From the NCBI GenBank assembly GCA_029248525.1, contig JAQWJE010000043.1:1-64000 (forward strand): a stretch of 64,000 nt of DNA, given 5' to 3'. Position numbers and translations under genes: made by a program. The DNA comes from Candidatus Binatia bacterium (GTDB lineage: Bacteria > Desulfobacterota > Binatia > UBA12015). Shown in pieces: positions 26,086 to 34,973 of the stretch (the stretch's first letter is position 1; each line of letters starts with the position of its first letter). The notes beneath the pieces were generated by a model. The model was not told where the DNA came from. It saw only the letters and a list, made by a program, of their open reading frames with translations, and did not search any database.

Positions 26086-27735
26086 CTACCGCTGCGGCGC
26101 ACCACAGGGGTATTGGTCATCATCACAAACCTGCATCGCGGCCATCATTCCCGCATCGCTGGCATTCGCTGCAGCCGATCGAAAGGTGAATTTCCCGACG
26201 GCAATTTCCGAAAACGGAATCCGCACCACCACCTCGCCTCGAGGATCATTTGCGGTCGGGCAACTGTAGATCGGGTAAATCTTCTGCTCGATCTCAACGG
26301 CCTGACATTCGGTGGCATCGCTCTCGTATCGGTCACAATCCCGAAAAGGCATCGTCACGGTATCCTGATAGCCGGTAAATTCCACTGGCACTCCGTTGAC
26401 TTCAAGAACCTGAAAATCGACCTGCCCTATATGGAAAACATGGTTTTGCCCACTGCAGTTCTGCAGGCGCCATTCCTCCACGCAATTCTCCTCGGACGCC
26501 AATCGGACCTCGGCATCGATGCGATAAGGATCAAAGGGCCGACCATCAATCGTATATACATCGCCGGTCGGTCCCTGCTCGAATCGGAAGACGCGCCTGC
26601 GACAACGATTCTCTTCCCGCAGATCTGTCAGGGCTGGAAACTGATCCTCCGAGGGTAACTGCGGGGCCAGAACCTTGTCGTCCGCAACGACGAGCGTTCC
26701 CAGAGACCCGCCCACCACACAGGGGCCTTGAGGCCCCATACAGGTGCTTGCATCGAGGTCCTCACAACCGGTGGTCTCCGCGAGTTCCGCCTCTCCGCAG
26801 GCACCCGCCCGATACAAGGATGAGCCTTCACCAAAGAATGCGTCATAGTCCGGGGGGCGATTGCCCAGGGTCGCTGTCGAGAACTCATATTGCCCTTCGC
26901 CACGCGCGACGATCAGGAACTGCGAACGCGCCGAAGGGGGCAAGTCGATATTCTGCAAGGCAAGCAAACGCGTATGGCGATTCCCGTCGCGCGCCACCTC
27001 GTAGAAGGTATGGTTGGCCAGAGCCAACCGGTAGTAAAGATTCGCGCTTGCGTTCGCGACGCTCCAGAATTGCATTTCACCCGGATTCGCCTTGAATCGC
27101 GGTCGCACCTGACCATTGACGGTCAGCATCTTGAGTTGCTCCGGGTCAGGCTGCTCAAAAATGGTCCCTCCGGAGCGCTGCAGATCCTTGAGGACGAGCG
27201 TTCGCTGAGTAACTCCCGAGAGCTGCGGGAACGGATCGAGGACTCCCTCCACAACAATCGCCCCGGCCATCCCGTTGCCCAACTGACTGGCGATCTCCCC
27301 GAAGCGCGAAGGACGATAGGTAAAGATACCCTGAGGATGATCCTCGGGAACAACCACGCTGTAGAGCTGCCCCTCACCGGGCTCGACATCAAGAAAGACG
27401 TCGTCGCCAGCCACCCACCCCTGCATCAGCGGACTCAGACTCATGCCATCGAAATGAAGATTCGTGGACTCGCTCGGCAATTGATTCTCGAGAAGAATCT
27501 CAAATCGATCACCGCGGGCAACGCGCAATGTCGCTGGCGCAAACAGCCCCATATAGGCCCTGCCCTCGAGATCGAGGTCGTTGACCGACAGGTTGGTATA
27601 TTTAGGCGTGAGAGTAAGTGAGAGCACCCCGTCCTCTGCCTCGATCACCGGCGGCTCCAGAAACACCGGCGTCGATTCCCCACACCCGGAAGCCAAAAGA
27701 ACCAGCAAGCCCCACGACAGCATCAATGCACGCAT
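26086..27735 (-). CDS. cupredoxin/multicopper-oxidase-fold lipoprotein lacking the copper ligands
   Basis: 549 aa, ATG at 27735, lipobox ASGC with Cys18, so an outer-membrane or periplasmic lipoprotein. The three-domain MCO layout is intact, but the ligand motifs are replaced. The usual LHxHG reads NLHFDGMSLSP (H94 kept, second His is Asp96). HPHxHG reads TYRPSRFGE (Arg141, Ser143). HPxHxH reads HVFHIG (third His is Gly). The final HCHxxxH reads RSAAANA just before GMM. The type-1 Cys and most type-2/3 His are gone, so it should not bind the copper cluster. A Cys-rich insert (GCEDLDASTCMGPQGPC) is also unusual. Like SufI, it may use the fold for binding. Confidence 0.8.
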   Translation of the reverse strand: MRALMLSWGLLVLLASGCGESTPVFLEPPVIEAEDGVLSLTLTPKYTNLSVNDLDLEGRAYMGLFAPATLRVARGDRFEILLENQLPSESTNLHFDGMSLSPLMQGWVAGDDVFLDVEPGEGQLYSVVVPEDHPQGIFTYRPSRFGEIASQLGNGMAGAIVVEGVLDPFPQLSGVTQRTLVLKDLQRSGGTIFEQPDPEQLKMLTVNGQVRPRFKANPGEMQFWSVANASANLYYRLALANHTFYEVARDGNRHTRLLALQNIDLPPSARSQFLIVARGEGQYEFSTATLGNRPPDYDAFFGEGSSLYRAGACGEAELAETTGCEDLDASTCMGPQGPCVVGGSLGTLVVADDKVLAPQLPSEDQFPALTDLREENRCRRRVFRFEQGPTGDVYTIDGRPFDPYRIDAEVRLASEENCVEEWRLQNCSGQNHVFHIGQVDFQVLEVNGVPVEFTGYQDTVTMPFRDCDRYESDATECQAVEIEQKIYPIYSCPTANDPRGEVVVRIPFSEIAVGKFTFRSAAANASDAGMMAAMQVCDDDQYPCGAPQR

Positions 27736-27787
27736 GCTGCCGTCTCTATCAGCTACCGGATCGGGTTCCCATGGGTTTGCGGGACAA

Positions 27788-29281
27788 TCAATCCTCGAGA
27801 ATCTCCGCCCAGAGACTCCGGCGCTCTTCGAGCGGTGCGTCGGAGGCAACGGAATCCTCGGCGAAATCCATCGTTATCCGACGCGAGGGCTCATAGGGGC
27901 CCCATGCGGGAATACCCGGATGTGAAGGATCCCCGGCTCTCGCAAAGGCAATCCAGGAATCCATCACCTGCAAGGCGAGCGCCTCGGCCGCCGGCCCGGC
28001 GCCGGAGAACCGGTCCATACCCGGGGCGTCAAGAGTGCCAAAGACAAAAGGCAATTCCACAGCGTGACAAGCACCCAGCATTCCCCGCACCGCCGGGGAG
28101 GGCCACGAAAACCGATACATATAGGTGCCAGCCTGATGGGCCTGCTGCGCTTCGGCCAGCTGGACTGCCGGCATCCAGAAGACTCGGTCGGTTTCGATCG
28201 CGTCAAAAACCTGCCATGGCTCGGAATGCGGATAGAGCGCCAGAACCTCATCCGCGTCCCCCTTGCCAATGCTGGACAGGCGCTGCGCCAGACGCTTGCG
28301 CAAGGCTGCTCGATCCATCGATCGATGGTGCGGCATCGCAATCGTAAAAAGACGCCACTCGTCGGCGGTCGAGCCGATCAGCAGAGGAATATTCTCGGCC
28401 TGACCGGCACTCACGGCAAGCATCGGGTGTTCGGGAACAATCAATCCGTCGACCACGGGCGCCCACGGCATCACGCGGTTGGCCTGCAATCGCGCGGTTA
28501 CCTTCAATTGTGCGGCGAGAAGGTCCTCGATGGATCGTTCCCGCAAAGAGGAAGCCTCCAGCTGCGCCAACCCCAACTCGGCCGCCAGGACATCTCCGGC
28601 TTCGGCTGCCTGCGCCGGCGAAAGCGTGGCCTGCGCCGCGCCGCTTTGGGCAATGACCTTATGAAACAAACCGCGCGCGGAAGGCGTGGCCATGAGGGTC
28701 GTCACAGACATCCCACCTGCCGATTCCCCGAAAATCGTCACATTCTCCGGGTCGCCGCCAAAATCAGCAATATTCTCCCGCACCCAACGGAGGCCGGCAA
28801 TCTGGTCTTGAAGACCGACATTCGGCGCGAAATCACTCCCGTTCAGTCCCGGGTTCAGCCACCCGAGCACACCGAGGCGATAGTTCAGAGCCACGACGAC
28901 CACATCGCCGCGACAAGCCAACGGTCCTCCATCGTACATCAATTGGCGGTTGGACCCCGTCGTGCACGCGCCTCCGTGAATCCACACGAGGACCGGACGC
29001 GCACCGCTCCCGGCCTCCGGGGTGTAGACGTTCAAGGTCAGACAACCCGCCTCCTCCTGCGGACCCGGGGCCATCCCGGGCAAAGCACTATCCGGCTGGG
29101 GGCATGCCGGGCCGAATTCGGTTGCCGGACGAATATCTGCCCAGGGAGTCGCCGGCACCGGGGCCTGAAAGCGAAGTTCGCCCACGGGAGGTGCGGCGAA
29201 GGGAATCCCCAAAAATGCATGGTGGCCATCACGAGGGGCGCCCTGCACGCGTCCATTCTTCGTCGCTACGATTGTACCCAT
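27788..29281 (-). CDS. type-B carboxylesterase
   Basis: 497 aa. FLGIPFAAPPVGELRFQAPV (~23-42) and CLTLNVYTPEAGSGARPVLV are the family N-terminal signatures. TIFGESAGGMSVTTLMA (~184-200) holds the nucleophile Ser, LIGSTADEWRLFTIA the acid region, and GACHAVELPFVFGT (~401-414) the catalytic His. The triad looks complete, so it should hydrolyse carboxylic esters. No signal peptide is visible, unlike the second type-B esterase at 33185. It lies 52 bases upstream of the MCO-like lipoprotein gene and may be transcribed with it. Confidence 0.88.
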   Translation of the reverse strand: MGTIVATKNGRVQGAPRDGHHAFLGIPFAAPPVGELRFQAPVPATPWADIRPATEFGPACPQPDSALPGMAPGPQEEAGCLTLNVYTPEAGSGARPVLVWIHGGACTTGSNRQLMYDGGPLACRGDVVVVALNYRLGVLGWLNPGLNGSDFAPNVGLQDQIAGLRWVRENIADFGGDPENVTIFGESAGGMSVTTLMATPSARGLFHKVIAQSGAAQATLSPAQAAEAGDVLAAELGLAQLEASSLRERSIEDLLAAQLKVTARLQANRVMPWAPVVDGLIVPEHPMLAVSAGQAENIPLLIGSTADEWRLFTIAMPHHRSMDRAALRKRLAQRLSSIGKGDADEVLALYPHSEPWQVFDAIETDRVFWMPAVQLAEAQQAHQAGTYMYRFSWPSPAVRGMLGACHAVELPFVFGTLDAPGMDRFSGAGPAAEALALQVMDSWIAFARAGDPSHPGIPAWGPYEPSRRITMDFAEDSVASDAPLEERRSLWAEILED

Positions 29282-29358
29282 CCTGCGGTGCTACGCAGCC
29301 GAGAGCCCCAGCGCAACCGGCAGCCATCCGACGACTTGAACAGCTCTGGAGCGGGTTT

Positions 29359-30339
29359 TCAGCTGGTTTTTCTCGCGGTCGATTCCTCGACCACCTTTTC
29401 CCATCGCAGCGGCGAGACCATTTGCGAGAAAAAACCCATCGGAAAATGCGGCAGCGAATCCATCCCGATCTCGGCCGGCGATTTGCGATCCTTCGGGAGC
29501 CACCGCGTCCCGAAAACCACATCCCAAATGATCAGATTGCCGCCATAATTATGATTCGCTTCCTCGACCACCGGCGAATGGTGCCAGCGATGCAGTTCGG
29601 CCATGCTGAAAATCCAGTTCAAGGGACCCAGCTTCAGCTTCAAATTGGAATGCTGAAATGCCCCGTGCACGGCCGCAAAGAGCGTCACCAACCCCAGCAC
29701 TTCCGGCGACGCTCCCAGAACGGCGATGGGAAGCAACTTGCCGGTCCCGATCAGAAAGATGTCCACCGGGTGAAAGCGCACCGCGTTCAGAAAATAGAGC
29801 CGCGGCGCGGAATGATGTGTGGCATGGAACCGCCACATCCAATCGATTTCGTGCATCCCCCGATGGCACCAATACTCAACGAACTCTGCCAAAACCAAAG
29901 CGAGGACCAACTGCCCGAGGATGGGCCATGCGGTAGGCCAATAGCCCGTCCCGAAGTCCTCCGACACCAGCATCGCCAAATAGACCACGCCAGAGAGCAT
30001 CAGCGGTTCGGTCAAGCGCACCATCGAGCCATTGGTGAATAAATACCCAAGATCAACCGAGAGATCCCCACGCGAGCGGAGCCAATCTTCGTGATGGGGG
30101 AAAATTCGCTCCAGTATCGCCAGCAAAAAATAGGTCCCGGCAATCACGGGAAAGACCGCGACTTCCGCCGGCACTCCGCTCTCCATCCAGGCGTAACCCA
30201 CCCAGACAGCCGTGGTCAGCACGACCGGAAAAACCAGGACCGAAAATACCCGCTCGACAAAAGACCATTCCCGGGGAAAGCCCCCCGGGCTCGAAGCGAT
30301 CGCGGAGCCCTCCGGCCCCTCGGATACCGACTGATTCAT
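29359..30339 (-). CDS. sterol desaturase/fatty acid hydroxylase family membrane protein
   Basis: 326 aa with four to five hydrophobic helices and the di-iron histidine boxes: HRGMHEIDWMWRFHATHHSA (boxes 1 and 2, ~181-200), HGAFQHSN (~240) and LHRWHHSP (~268). These enzymes use two irons and O2 to hydroxylate or desaturate sterols, fatty acids or carotenoids in the inner membrane. No ribosome site is seen. TAGGAT lies six bases before the ATG (30346-30351 on the plus strand), suggesting a leaderless mRNA. It sits between a type-B esterase and an SDR/LLM/crotonase operon. Confidence 0.88.
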   Translation of the reverse strand: MNQSVSEGPEGSAIASSPGGFPREWSFVERVFSVLVFPVVLTTAVWVGYAWMESGVPAEVAVFPVIAGTYFLLAILERIFPHHEDWLRSRGDLSVDLGYLFTNGSMVRLTEPLMLSGVVYLAMLVSEDFGTGYWPTAWPILGQLVLALVLAEFVEYWCHRGMHEIDWMWRFHATHHSAPRLYFLNAVRFHPVDIFLIGTGKLLPIAVLGASPEVLGLVTLFAAVHGAFQHSNLKLKLGPLNWIFSMAELHRWHHSPVVEEANHNYGGNLIIWDVVFGTRWLPKDRKSPAEIGMDSLPHFPMGFFSQMVSPLRWEKVVEESTARKTS

Positions 30340-30438
30340 GCTTCGATCCTACCTAGGATTCGCTCTTTCCGAAACCGATTTCGTCGCATCCCATCTCTGT
30401 AAATTTTGGAGACAAAACAGTTCGAATTCGGAGAAGCC

Positions 30439-31206
30439 TCAGCCAATTTCCAGGCGATGTCCCGCCGTCCAGCCGCCGTCAACAACCAAAGCCGTGCCCG
30501 TGACAAAAGATGCCTCATCCGAGGCAAGAAACACCGCACAATTAGCGACTTCTTCCGGTTGCCCCATGCGTTTCAGGGCATGGAGTTCCACCATGCGTTC
30601 ACGTAAAACCTGCAACTCGGGCTCCTGCAGCATGGCCGTCATCGGGGTCTCGATCAGCCCGGGACAAAGGCAGTTCACCCGAATCCCTTCGACCCCGTAA
30701 TCCAGCGCCATATTCTTGGTCATCAAGATCACGGCTCCCTTCGAGGCATTATAGGCCAACTGCATGCTGATGGCCGAGATCCCCTCCACGCTCGCGATAT
30801 GAATAATATTGCCCGCCTGGCGCTCGCGCATACCCGCCAACGCGTGCTTGGCCACGAGAAAAGATCCTTTCAAGTTGATATCGAGGACGCGATCCCACTC
30901 GGCCGCATCCAGATCGTGCGCGGAGCCGTAGCCATTGACCCCTGCTGCATTCAGGAGGACATCGATTTGCCCGAGACTGCCTGCAGCCCCCTGCACGGCC
31001 GCCTCGACCGAGGCTTCGTCACGAACATCGAGCGAATGCGTGCTCACGACCGAAGAGCCGAGTTCGTCCAGCAAAGCGCTCGGAATCTCCTGCAGATCCG
31101 CCAGAGCTACCGAGGCACCCTCGGCAACGAACCGCCGGGCCGATGCTGCGCCGATTCCCGACGCTCCACCCGTGATCAACACTTTCTTTCCTTGCAATCG
31201 ACTCAT
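30439..31206 (-). CDS. short-chain dehydrogenase/reductase
   Basis: 255 aa; I start at ATG 31206, which has AGAGGA six bases ahead, and not at TTG 31212. VLITGGASGIGAASARRF (~10-27) is the nucleotide-binding T-G-x-x-x-G-x-G, NAAG-type motif LLNAAGVNGYG is present, and IASVEGISAISMQLAYNASK holds the Ser and the Y-x-x-x-K pair. It oxidises an alcohol or reduces a ketone with NAD(P). It is the last gene of a three-gene operon after a crotonase and an LLM oxidoreductase, two bases past the stop of the latter. Confidence 0.9.
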   Translation of the reverse strand: MSRLQGKKVLITGGASGIGAASARRFVAEGASVALADLQEIPSALLDELGSSVVSTHSLDVRDEASVEAAVQGAAGSLGQIDVLLNAAGVNGYGSAHDLDAAEWDRVLDINLKGSFLVAKHALAGMRERQAGNIIHIASVEGISAISMQLAYNASKGAVILMTKNMALDYGVEGIRVNCLCPGLIETPMTAMLQEPELQVLRERMVELHALKRMGQPEEVANCAVFLASDEASFVTGTALVVDGGWTAGHRLEIG

Positions 31207-31208
31207 CT

Positions 31209-32225
31209 TCAATCCTCTCCGTGCACGCCCGCGGCGATCTTGGGCAGAGCTTCCGGATCACCGCTCTCATCGTAAAGAATGACGCTGGTCCGCGCCGCAA
31301 AATTATTTCGCTCACGCAGCCGGCGACCGACTTCCTCCGGCGTGCCGATGACGCCGATCTTCTCCAGCATTTCGTCCGAAATCAGACCCGTCATTTCGGC
31401 CCAGAGCCCCGCCTTGCTCATCCGGTTGAGTTCAGGCTGCAGATCGCCCCAACCCTCGTGCTCGAGCGCTACCCGGTAGGCAGGCGTCGATCCATAAAAG
31501 GATATCTGCATCTTGGCGGCGGCCTTGGCCTTTTCGATCTGCTCCTCGGTCCGGCCGACCATGCAGATTGTTTGCGCGGAGATCTCGCAGTCCGCTGGCG
31601 TCCGCCCACCCTTGGCGAGGCCTTCGTGCAAGGCCGGAATCGCAACATCATGCATATAGCCGGTCGTATGCAGCGGATGAACCATCCACCCATCGGCAAC
31701 TTCGCCAGCGACGCGGATCATCCCGGCGCCGAACCCGGCCAGATAGATCGGCGGTGGGCCATGCGGGTTGGGCTGAGGGCTCAAAAAGGGAGTCATCAGG
31801 GTATGCCGATAGAACTCGCCTTCAAATTTCAGCGGCTCACCCTCATTCCAGGTCCGGAAAATAGCCCGTATCGCGAGCACAAACTCACGCATCCGGGAAT
31901 TGGGCTTGGACCAGGTCTGGCTGAATCGACGCTCGATATGCGGGCGGATTTGCGAACCCAGGCCAAGGATGAAACGGCCTTCGGAAATCAGCTGCAAATC
32001 GTTCGCGGCATACGCACACACCATCGGGTTGCGCGCGAAGGCAATTGCGACCGCGGTCATGATTTCGATTCGCTTGGTCTCATGAGCCGCCAGAGCCAGC
32101 GGCATGAAGGGTTCGTGCGGGCCCTCGAAACTGAGCGCGCCATCAAACCCCTGCTCCTCCAGACGTGCCGCTGCGGCACCGGCGTGGCCGGGCCCTGCGA
32201 AGGAAAGTGCACCATCAATCTTCAT
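31209..32225 (-). CDS. LLM-class F420-dependent oxidoreductase (TIGR03617-like)
   Basis: 338 aa TIM-barrel protein. MKIDGALSFAGPGHAGAAAA at the start, FDGALSFEGPHEPFMPLALA (~28-47), RFILGLGSQIRPHIERRFSQ (~88-107) and PPIYLAGFGAGMIRVAGEVA (~157-176) match the MSMEG_2256-type group of LLM enzymes. It is expected to use F420. The ATG is inside the stop of the upstream crotonase gene (ATGA overlap), so the genes are translationally coupled. Probable substrate: a hydroxy- or oxo-acyl intermediate, by context only. Confidence 0.85.
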   Translation of the reverse strand: MKIDGALSFAGPGHAGAAAARLEEQGFDGALSFEGPHEPFMPLALAAHETKRIEIMTAVAIAFARNPMVCAYAANDLQLISEGRFILGLGSQIRPHIERRFSQTWSKPNSRMREFVLAIRAIFRTWNEGEPLKFEGEFYRHTLMTPFLSPQPNPHGPPPIYLAGFGAGMIRVAGEVADGWMVHPLHTTGYMHDVAIPALHEGLAKGGRTPADCEISAQTICMVGRTEEQIEKAKAAAKMQISFYGSTPAYRVALEHEGWGDLQPELNRMSKAGLWAEMTGLISDEMLEKIGVIGTPEEVGRRLRERNNFAARTSVILYDESGDPEALPKIAAGVHGED

Positions 32226-33049
32226 TCGTTTTCATCTTTCCCTGGCCATTTCGGCCAGTCTCGGCTCACGGACAAATTCCACTGAGGCTTGCGCCTCTCC
32301 AGCCATGCCATCGGCCCCTCCATGGCATCAGGAGTGCCCATCAGGTGTCGATGCAATTCGGTTTCCTTGCTTTCGATTTCGGCGGCGGACAGCGCGAAGC
32401 TCTCCCACAGAAGCCGCTTGGTAACCGCGACCGACAGAGGTGCAGTCTCGACAACCATCTCTCGTGCCAATTCCAACGCGGCCGGGAGAACCTTGTCGGC
32501 CGGCAATACGCGATTGGCAATCCCCAGCCTCTCCGCTTCCGCCCCGTCGAAACGTCGCCCGGTGAGCAGCACTTCGGCTGCTCGCGCCACCCCGATCAGG
32601 CGCGGCAGCGTAAAGTGCGCATAGGCGTCCGGCATCATGCCGCGGCGGACCTGCAGAACGCCGTACTTGCCCTCGGCAGCGAAAAGGCGAAGATCGGCCT
32701 GCACCGCCAGGGTGAATCCAACCCCGATCGCATGACCGTTGACCGCGGCAATCACGGGCTTGCGTACCCGAAAAGCAGGGAAGGCCGCCCCAGCGGCGCT
32801 GAAGTTTTCCAGATCGGGCGAATCGAAAACTTCCCCACTCATCTCGGCGCCGGCACAAAAAGCCGGCCCGGCACCCGTGACCACGACCGCCCGTACAGCG
32901 TCGTCCTCGTCACATCTTTGGTAGGCCTGCGCCAGATCTTCGCCCATGGCGCCGGTGAAGGCATTGCGAGCCTCGGGTCGATTCAATGTGATTTGAGCGA
33001 CTCCATCCTGCAGTTCCCACAGGATGTCTCGATACGGCGACTTCGGCAT
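32222..33049 (-). CDS. enoyl-CoA hydratase/isomerase (crotonase) family protein
   Basis: 275 aa. VAQITLNRPEARNAFTGAMG (~14-33), GPAFCAGAEMSGEVF (oxyanion-hole strand, ~62-76) and VNGHAIGVGFTLAVQADLRL (~101-120) are standard crotonase blocks. In the active-site segment VRRGMMPDAYAHFTLPRLIG the Glu expected of true hydratases is not at the usual place, so isomerase or another crotonase reaction is possible. First gene of the operon continuing to 30439. It is divergent from the esterase lipoprotein gene at 33185, sharing a 135-base intergenic region. Confidence 0.85.
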   Translation of the reverse strand: MPKSPYRDILWELQDGVAQITLNRPEARNAFTGAMGEDLAQAYQRCDEDDAVRAVVVTGAGPAFCAGAEMSGEVFDSPDLENFSAAGAAFPAFRVRKPVIAAVNGHAIGVGFTLAVQADLRLFAAEGKYGVLQVRRGMMPDAYAHFTLPRLIGVARAAEVLLTGRRFDGAEAERLGIANRVLPADKVLPAALELAREMVVETAPLSVAVTKRLLWESFALSAAEIESKETELHRHLMGTPDAMEGPMAWLERRKPQWNLSVSRDWPKWPGKDENE

Positions 33050-33184
33050 AGTCTCTTCTTACTGCCTCGCATGCCGTTGCGCGACTTGCACTATCGCGGC
33101 GCTTGCGCCACGCCCCGAAGGCAGCGGCCAGACTTGCGACGAGCGGCTGAAGCGGTTTCATTCAGGGTCGTGGGGGGACAATTC

Positions 33185-34960
33185 ATGAACAACCGACGAA
33201 TTCAAAAGGTAGCGGTCCTGTGCGGGATGGGCGTCGGCCTCACTCTGGCCGCCTGCACCTCAGGGGAAAAGCCCGATATCGCCGATCCGACTTCGCAAAG
33301 AACCGCACCCGCAGGAAGTTATATCGGCACGCGCGATATGTCCGGCAATCATGTCTGGCGAGGCATTCCCTATGCCGCGGCGCCCACCGGCGATCGACGC
33401 TGGAGAGCCCCCGTCCCGGCAGCGCCCCGGGCAAACCTCTTTTCGGCAATCGATCCCGGACCCGCCTGCCCGCAATTCGCCAGTCGATTCGGTGGCGAAT
33501 CGGGGGCGAGCAAAGAACTCCGCGGCGACGAGAATTGTCTCACCCTCGACATCTATGCGCCTCGCGAAATCGCACCTGATGAAACCCTGCCGGTCATGGT
33601 CTGGATCCATGGAGGGGGAAACACCATCGGGAACTCGTCCTTTTACCAGGGGGCCGAGCTGGTGCGAAACGGGCGCGTTGTCGTAGTCGCCATTCAATAC
33701 CGCATGGGCCCCCTCGGCTTCCTGCGTCACGCCTCGTTGCGGAACGATCGTGATCCCGTCGAAGCCTCGGGCAACTTCGCCATTCTGGATATGATCGAAT
33801 CCCTGCGCTGGGTCCGGACAAACATCCGCGCCTTCGGAGGCAACCCCGACAATATTACGATCTTCGGGGAATCTGCGGGCGGGCGGAACGTCTTCAGCCT
33901 GCTTCTCGCCCCGCAGGCGGCCGGGCTGTTTCATCGCGCCATCTCGCAAAGCGGAAGTCTCGGTGCCCATACGGCAGCCGAGGCGGAAAATTCTACGGAT
34001 GCGACTCCACCCGGCCATCCCAGATCCTCGACCGAGGTTCTCTACACTCTGCTGCAACAAGACGGCAGGGCCGCCAATCGAGAACAAGCCCGCACGCAAT
34101 TGGCCACCATGTCCGACAGCGAGACTGCGGCATACCTGCGGAGCAAAACCACGCAGGAGATTTTCGACGCTTATGCCGATGGCGAAATGTTGGGCATGAT
34201 CGATATGCCGCGCACCTTGCGCGACGGAACCGTATTGCCGGCCGGGGATCCTCTCGATTCCCTTCAGGCGGGCAACTTCAATCACGTTCCCGTAATCCTT
34301 GGCACGAATCGCGACGAGCAGAAACTCTTCCTTGCCGCCGACCCCGACATGACCACCGCATGGCTCGGCTGGCTGCCGCGGATCAAGGATCCCCGACGCT
34401 ATGAGGCCTTTGCCCGTCACGCCTCCCGAAACTGGAAAGCTGTCGGTGCCGATGAACCCGCTGCGGCGATGCGGGCAAGCGGCCACCCTGACGTCTGGGT
34501 GTATCGCTTTGACTGGGACGAAGAAGGCGAACTCCTCGGTACCGATTTCAGCCAGTTGATCGGCGCCGGCCATGCCATCGAGATCCCGTTTATTTTCGGA
34601 AACTACGATATGGGCTCCGAACTATCGTTACTCTTCACAGATGAAAACAAGGCCGGCCGCAAGGAACTCGAAAGCGCGATGATTGGCTACTGGTCGACAT
34701 TTGCCAAAACCGGCACTCCCGGGAACGGCGGAGACCCCGCACGCGCGACGTGGCCGAGGGGGCCGGAATTCCTGCTTCTGGACACCGAAGCAGGCGGGGG
34801 GCTGCGGCCTTCCACCGACACTCTCACCGAGAGACTCGTCCTGCAGGAAATCGTTCAGGACTCCGACCTCTCACCCCTGGAAAGATGCGAGGTCCTGCGG
34901 CGGACCCTCGAGAGACAAATCCGACCGGACCGAGGCGTTCTCGCCAAAGCCGGCTGCTGA
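33185..34960 (+). CDS. type-B carboxylesterase lipoprotein
   Basis: 591 aa; ATG after GGGGGGA. Lipobox LAAC places the lipid on Cys24, so the enzyme is exported and membrane-tethered. WRGIPYAAAPTGDRRWRAPV and NCLTLDIYAPREIAPDETLP are the family signatures, ITIFGESAGGRNVFSLLLAP (~218-237) carries the nucleophile Ser, and IGAGHAIEIPFIFGNYD (~459-475) the His. The oxyanion loop MVWIHGGGNTIGNSSF is intact. It is longer than the cytoplasmic homologue at 27788, mainly in the middle (~260-340). The long frame upstream of 33185 is only a shadow of the crotonase gene. Confidence 0.88.
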   Translation: MNNRRIQKVAVLCGMGVGLTLAACTSGEKPDIADPTSQRTAPAGSYIGTRDMSGNHVWRGIPYAAAPTGDRRWRAPVPAAPRANLFSAIDPGPACPQFASRFGGESGASKELRGDENCLTLDIYAPREIAPDETLPVMVWIHGGGNTIGNSSFYQGAELVRNGRVVVVAIQYRMGPLGFLRHASLRNDRDPVEASGNFAILDMIESLRWVRTNIRAFGGNPDNITIFGESAGGRNVFSLLLAPQAAGLFHRAISQSGSLGAHTAAEAENSTDATPPGHPRSSTEVLYTLLQQDGRAANREQARTQLATMSDSETAAYLRSKTTQEIFDAYADGEMLGMIDMPRTLRDGTVLPAGDPLDSLQAGNFNHVPVILGTNRDEQKLFLAADPDMTTAWLGWLPRIKDPRRYEAFARHASRNWKAVGADEPAAAMRASGHPDVWVYRFDWDEEGELLGTDFSQLIGAGHAIEIPFIFGNYDMGSELSLLFTDENKAGRKELESAMIGYWSTFAKTGTPGNGGDPARATWPRGPEFLLLDTEAGGGLRPSTDTLTERLVLQEIVQDSDLSPLERCEVLRRTLERQIRPDRGVLAKAGC

Positions 34961-34973
34961 ACGGGACACGATA

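Noticed and set aside
32165-33184. 340-codon open extension upstream of the esterase lipoprotein
   Set aside because: It runs antisense through the crotonase gene, has shadow composition, and the lipoprotein signal begins exactly at ATG 33185.
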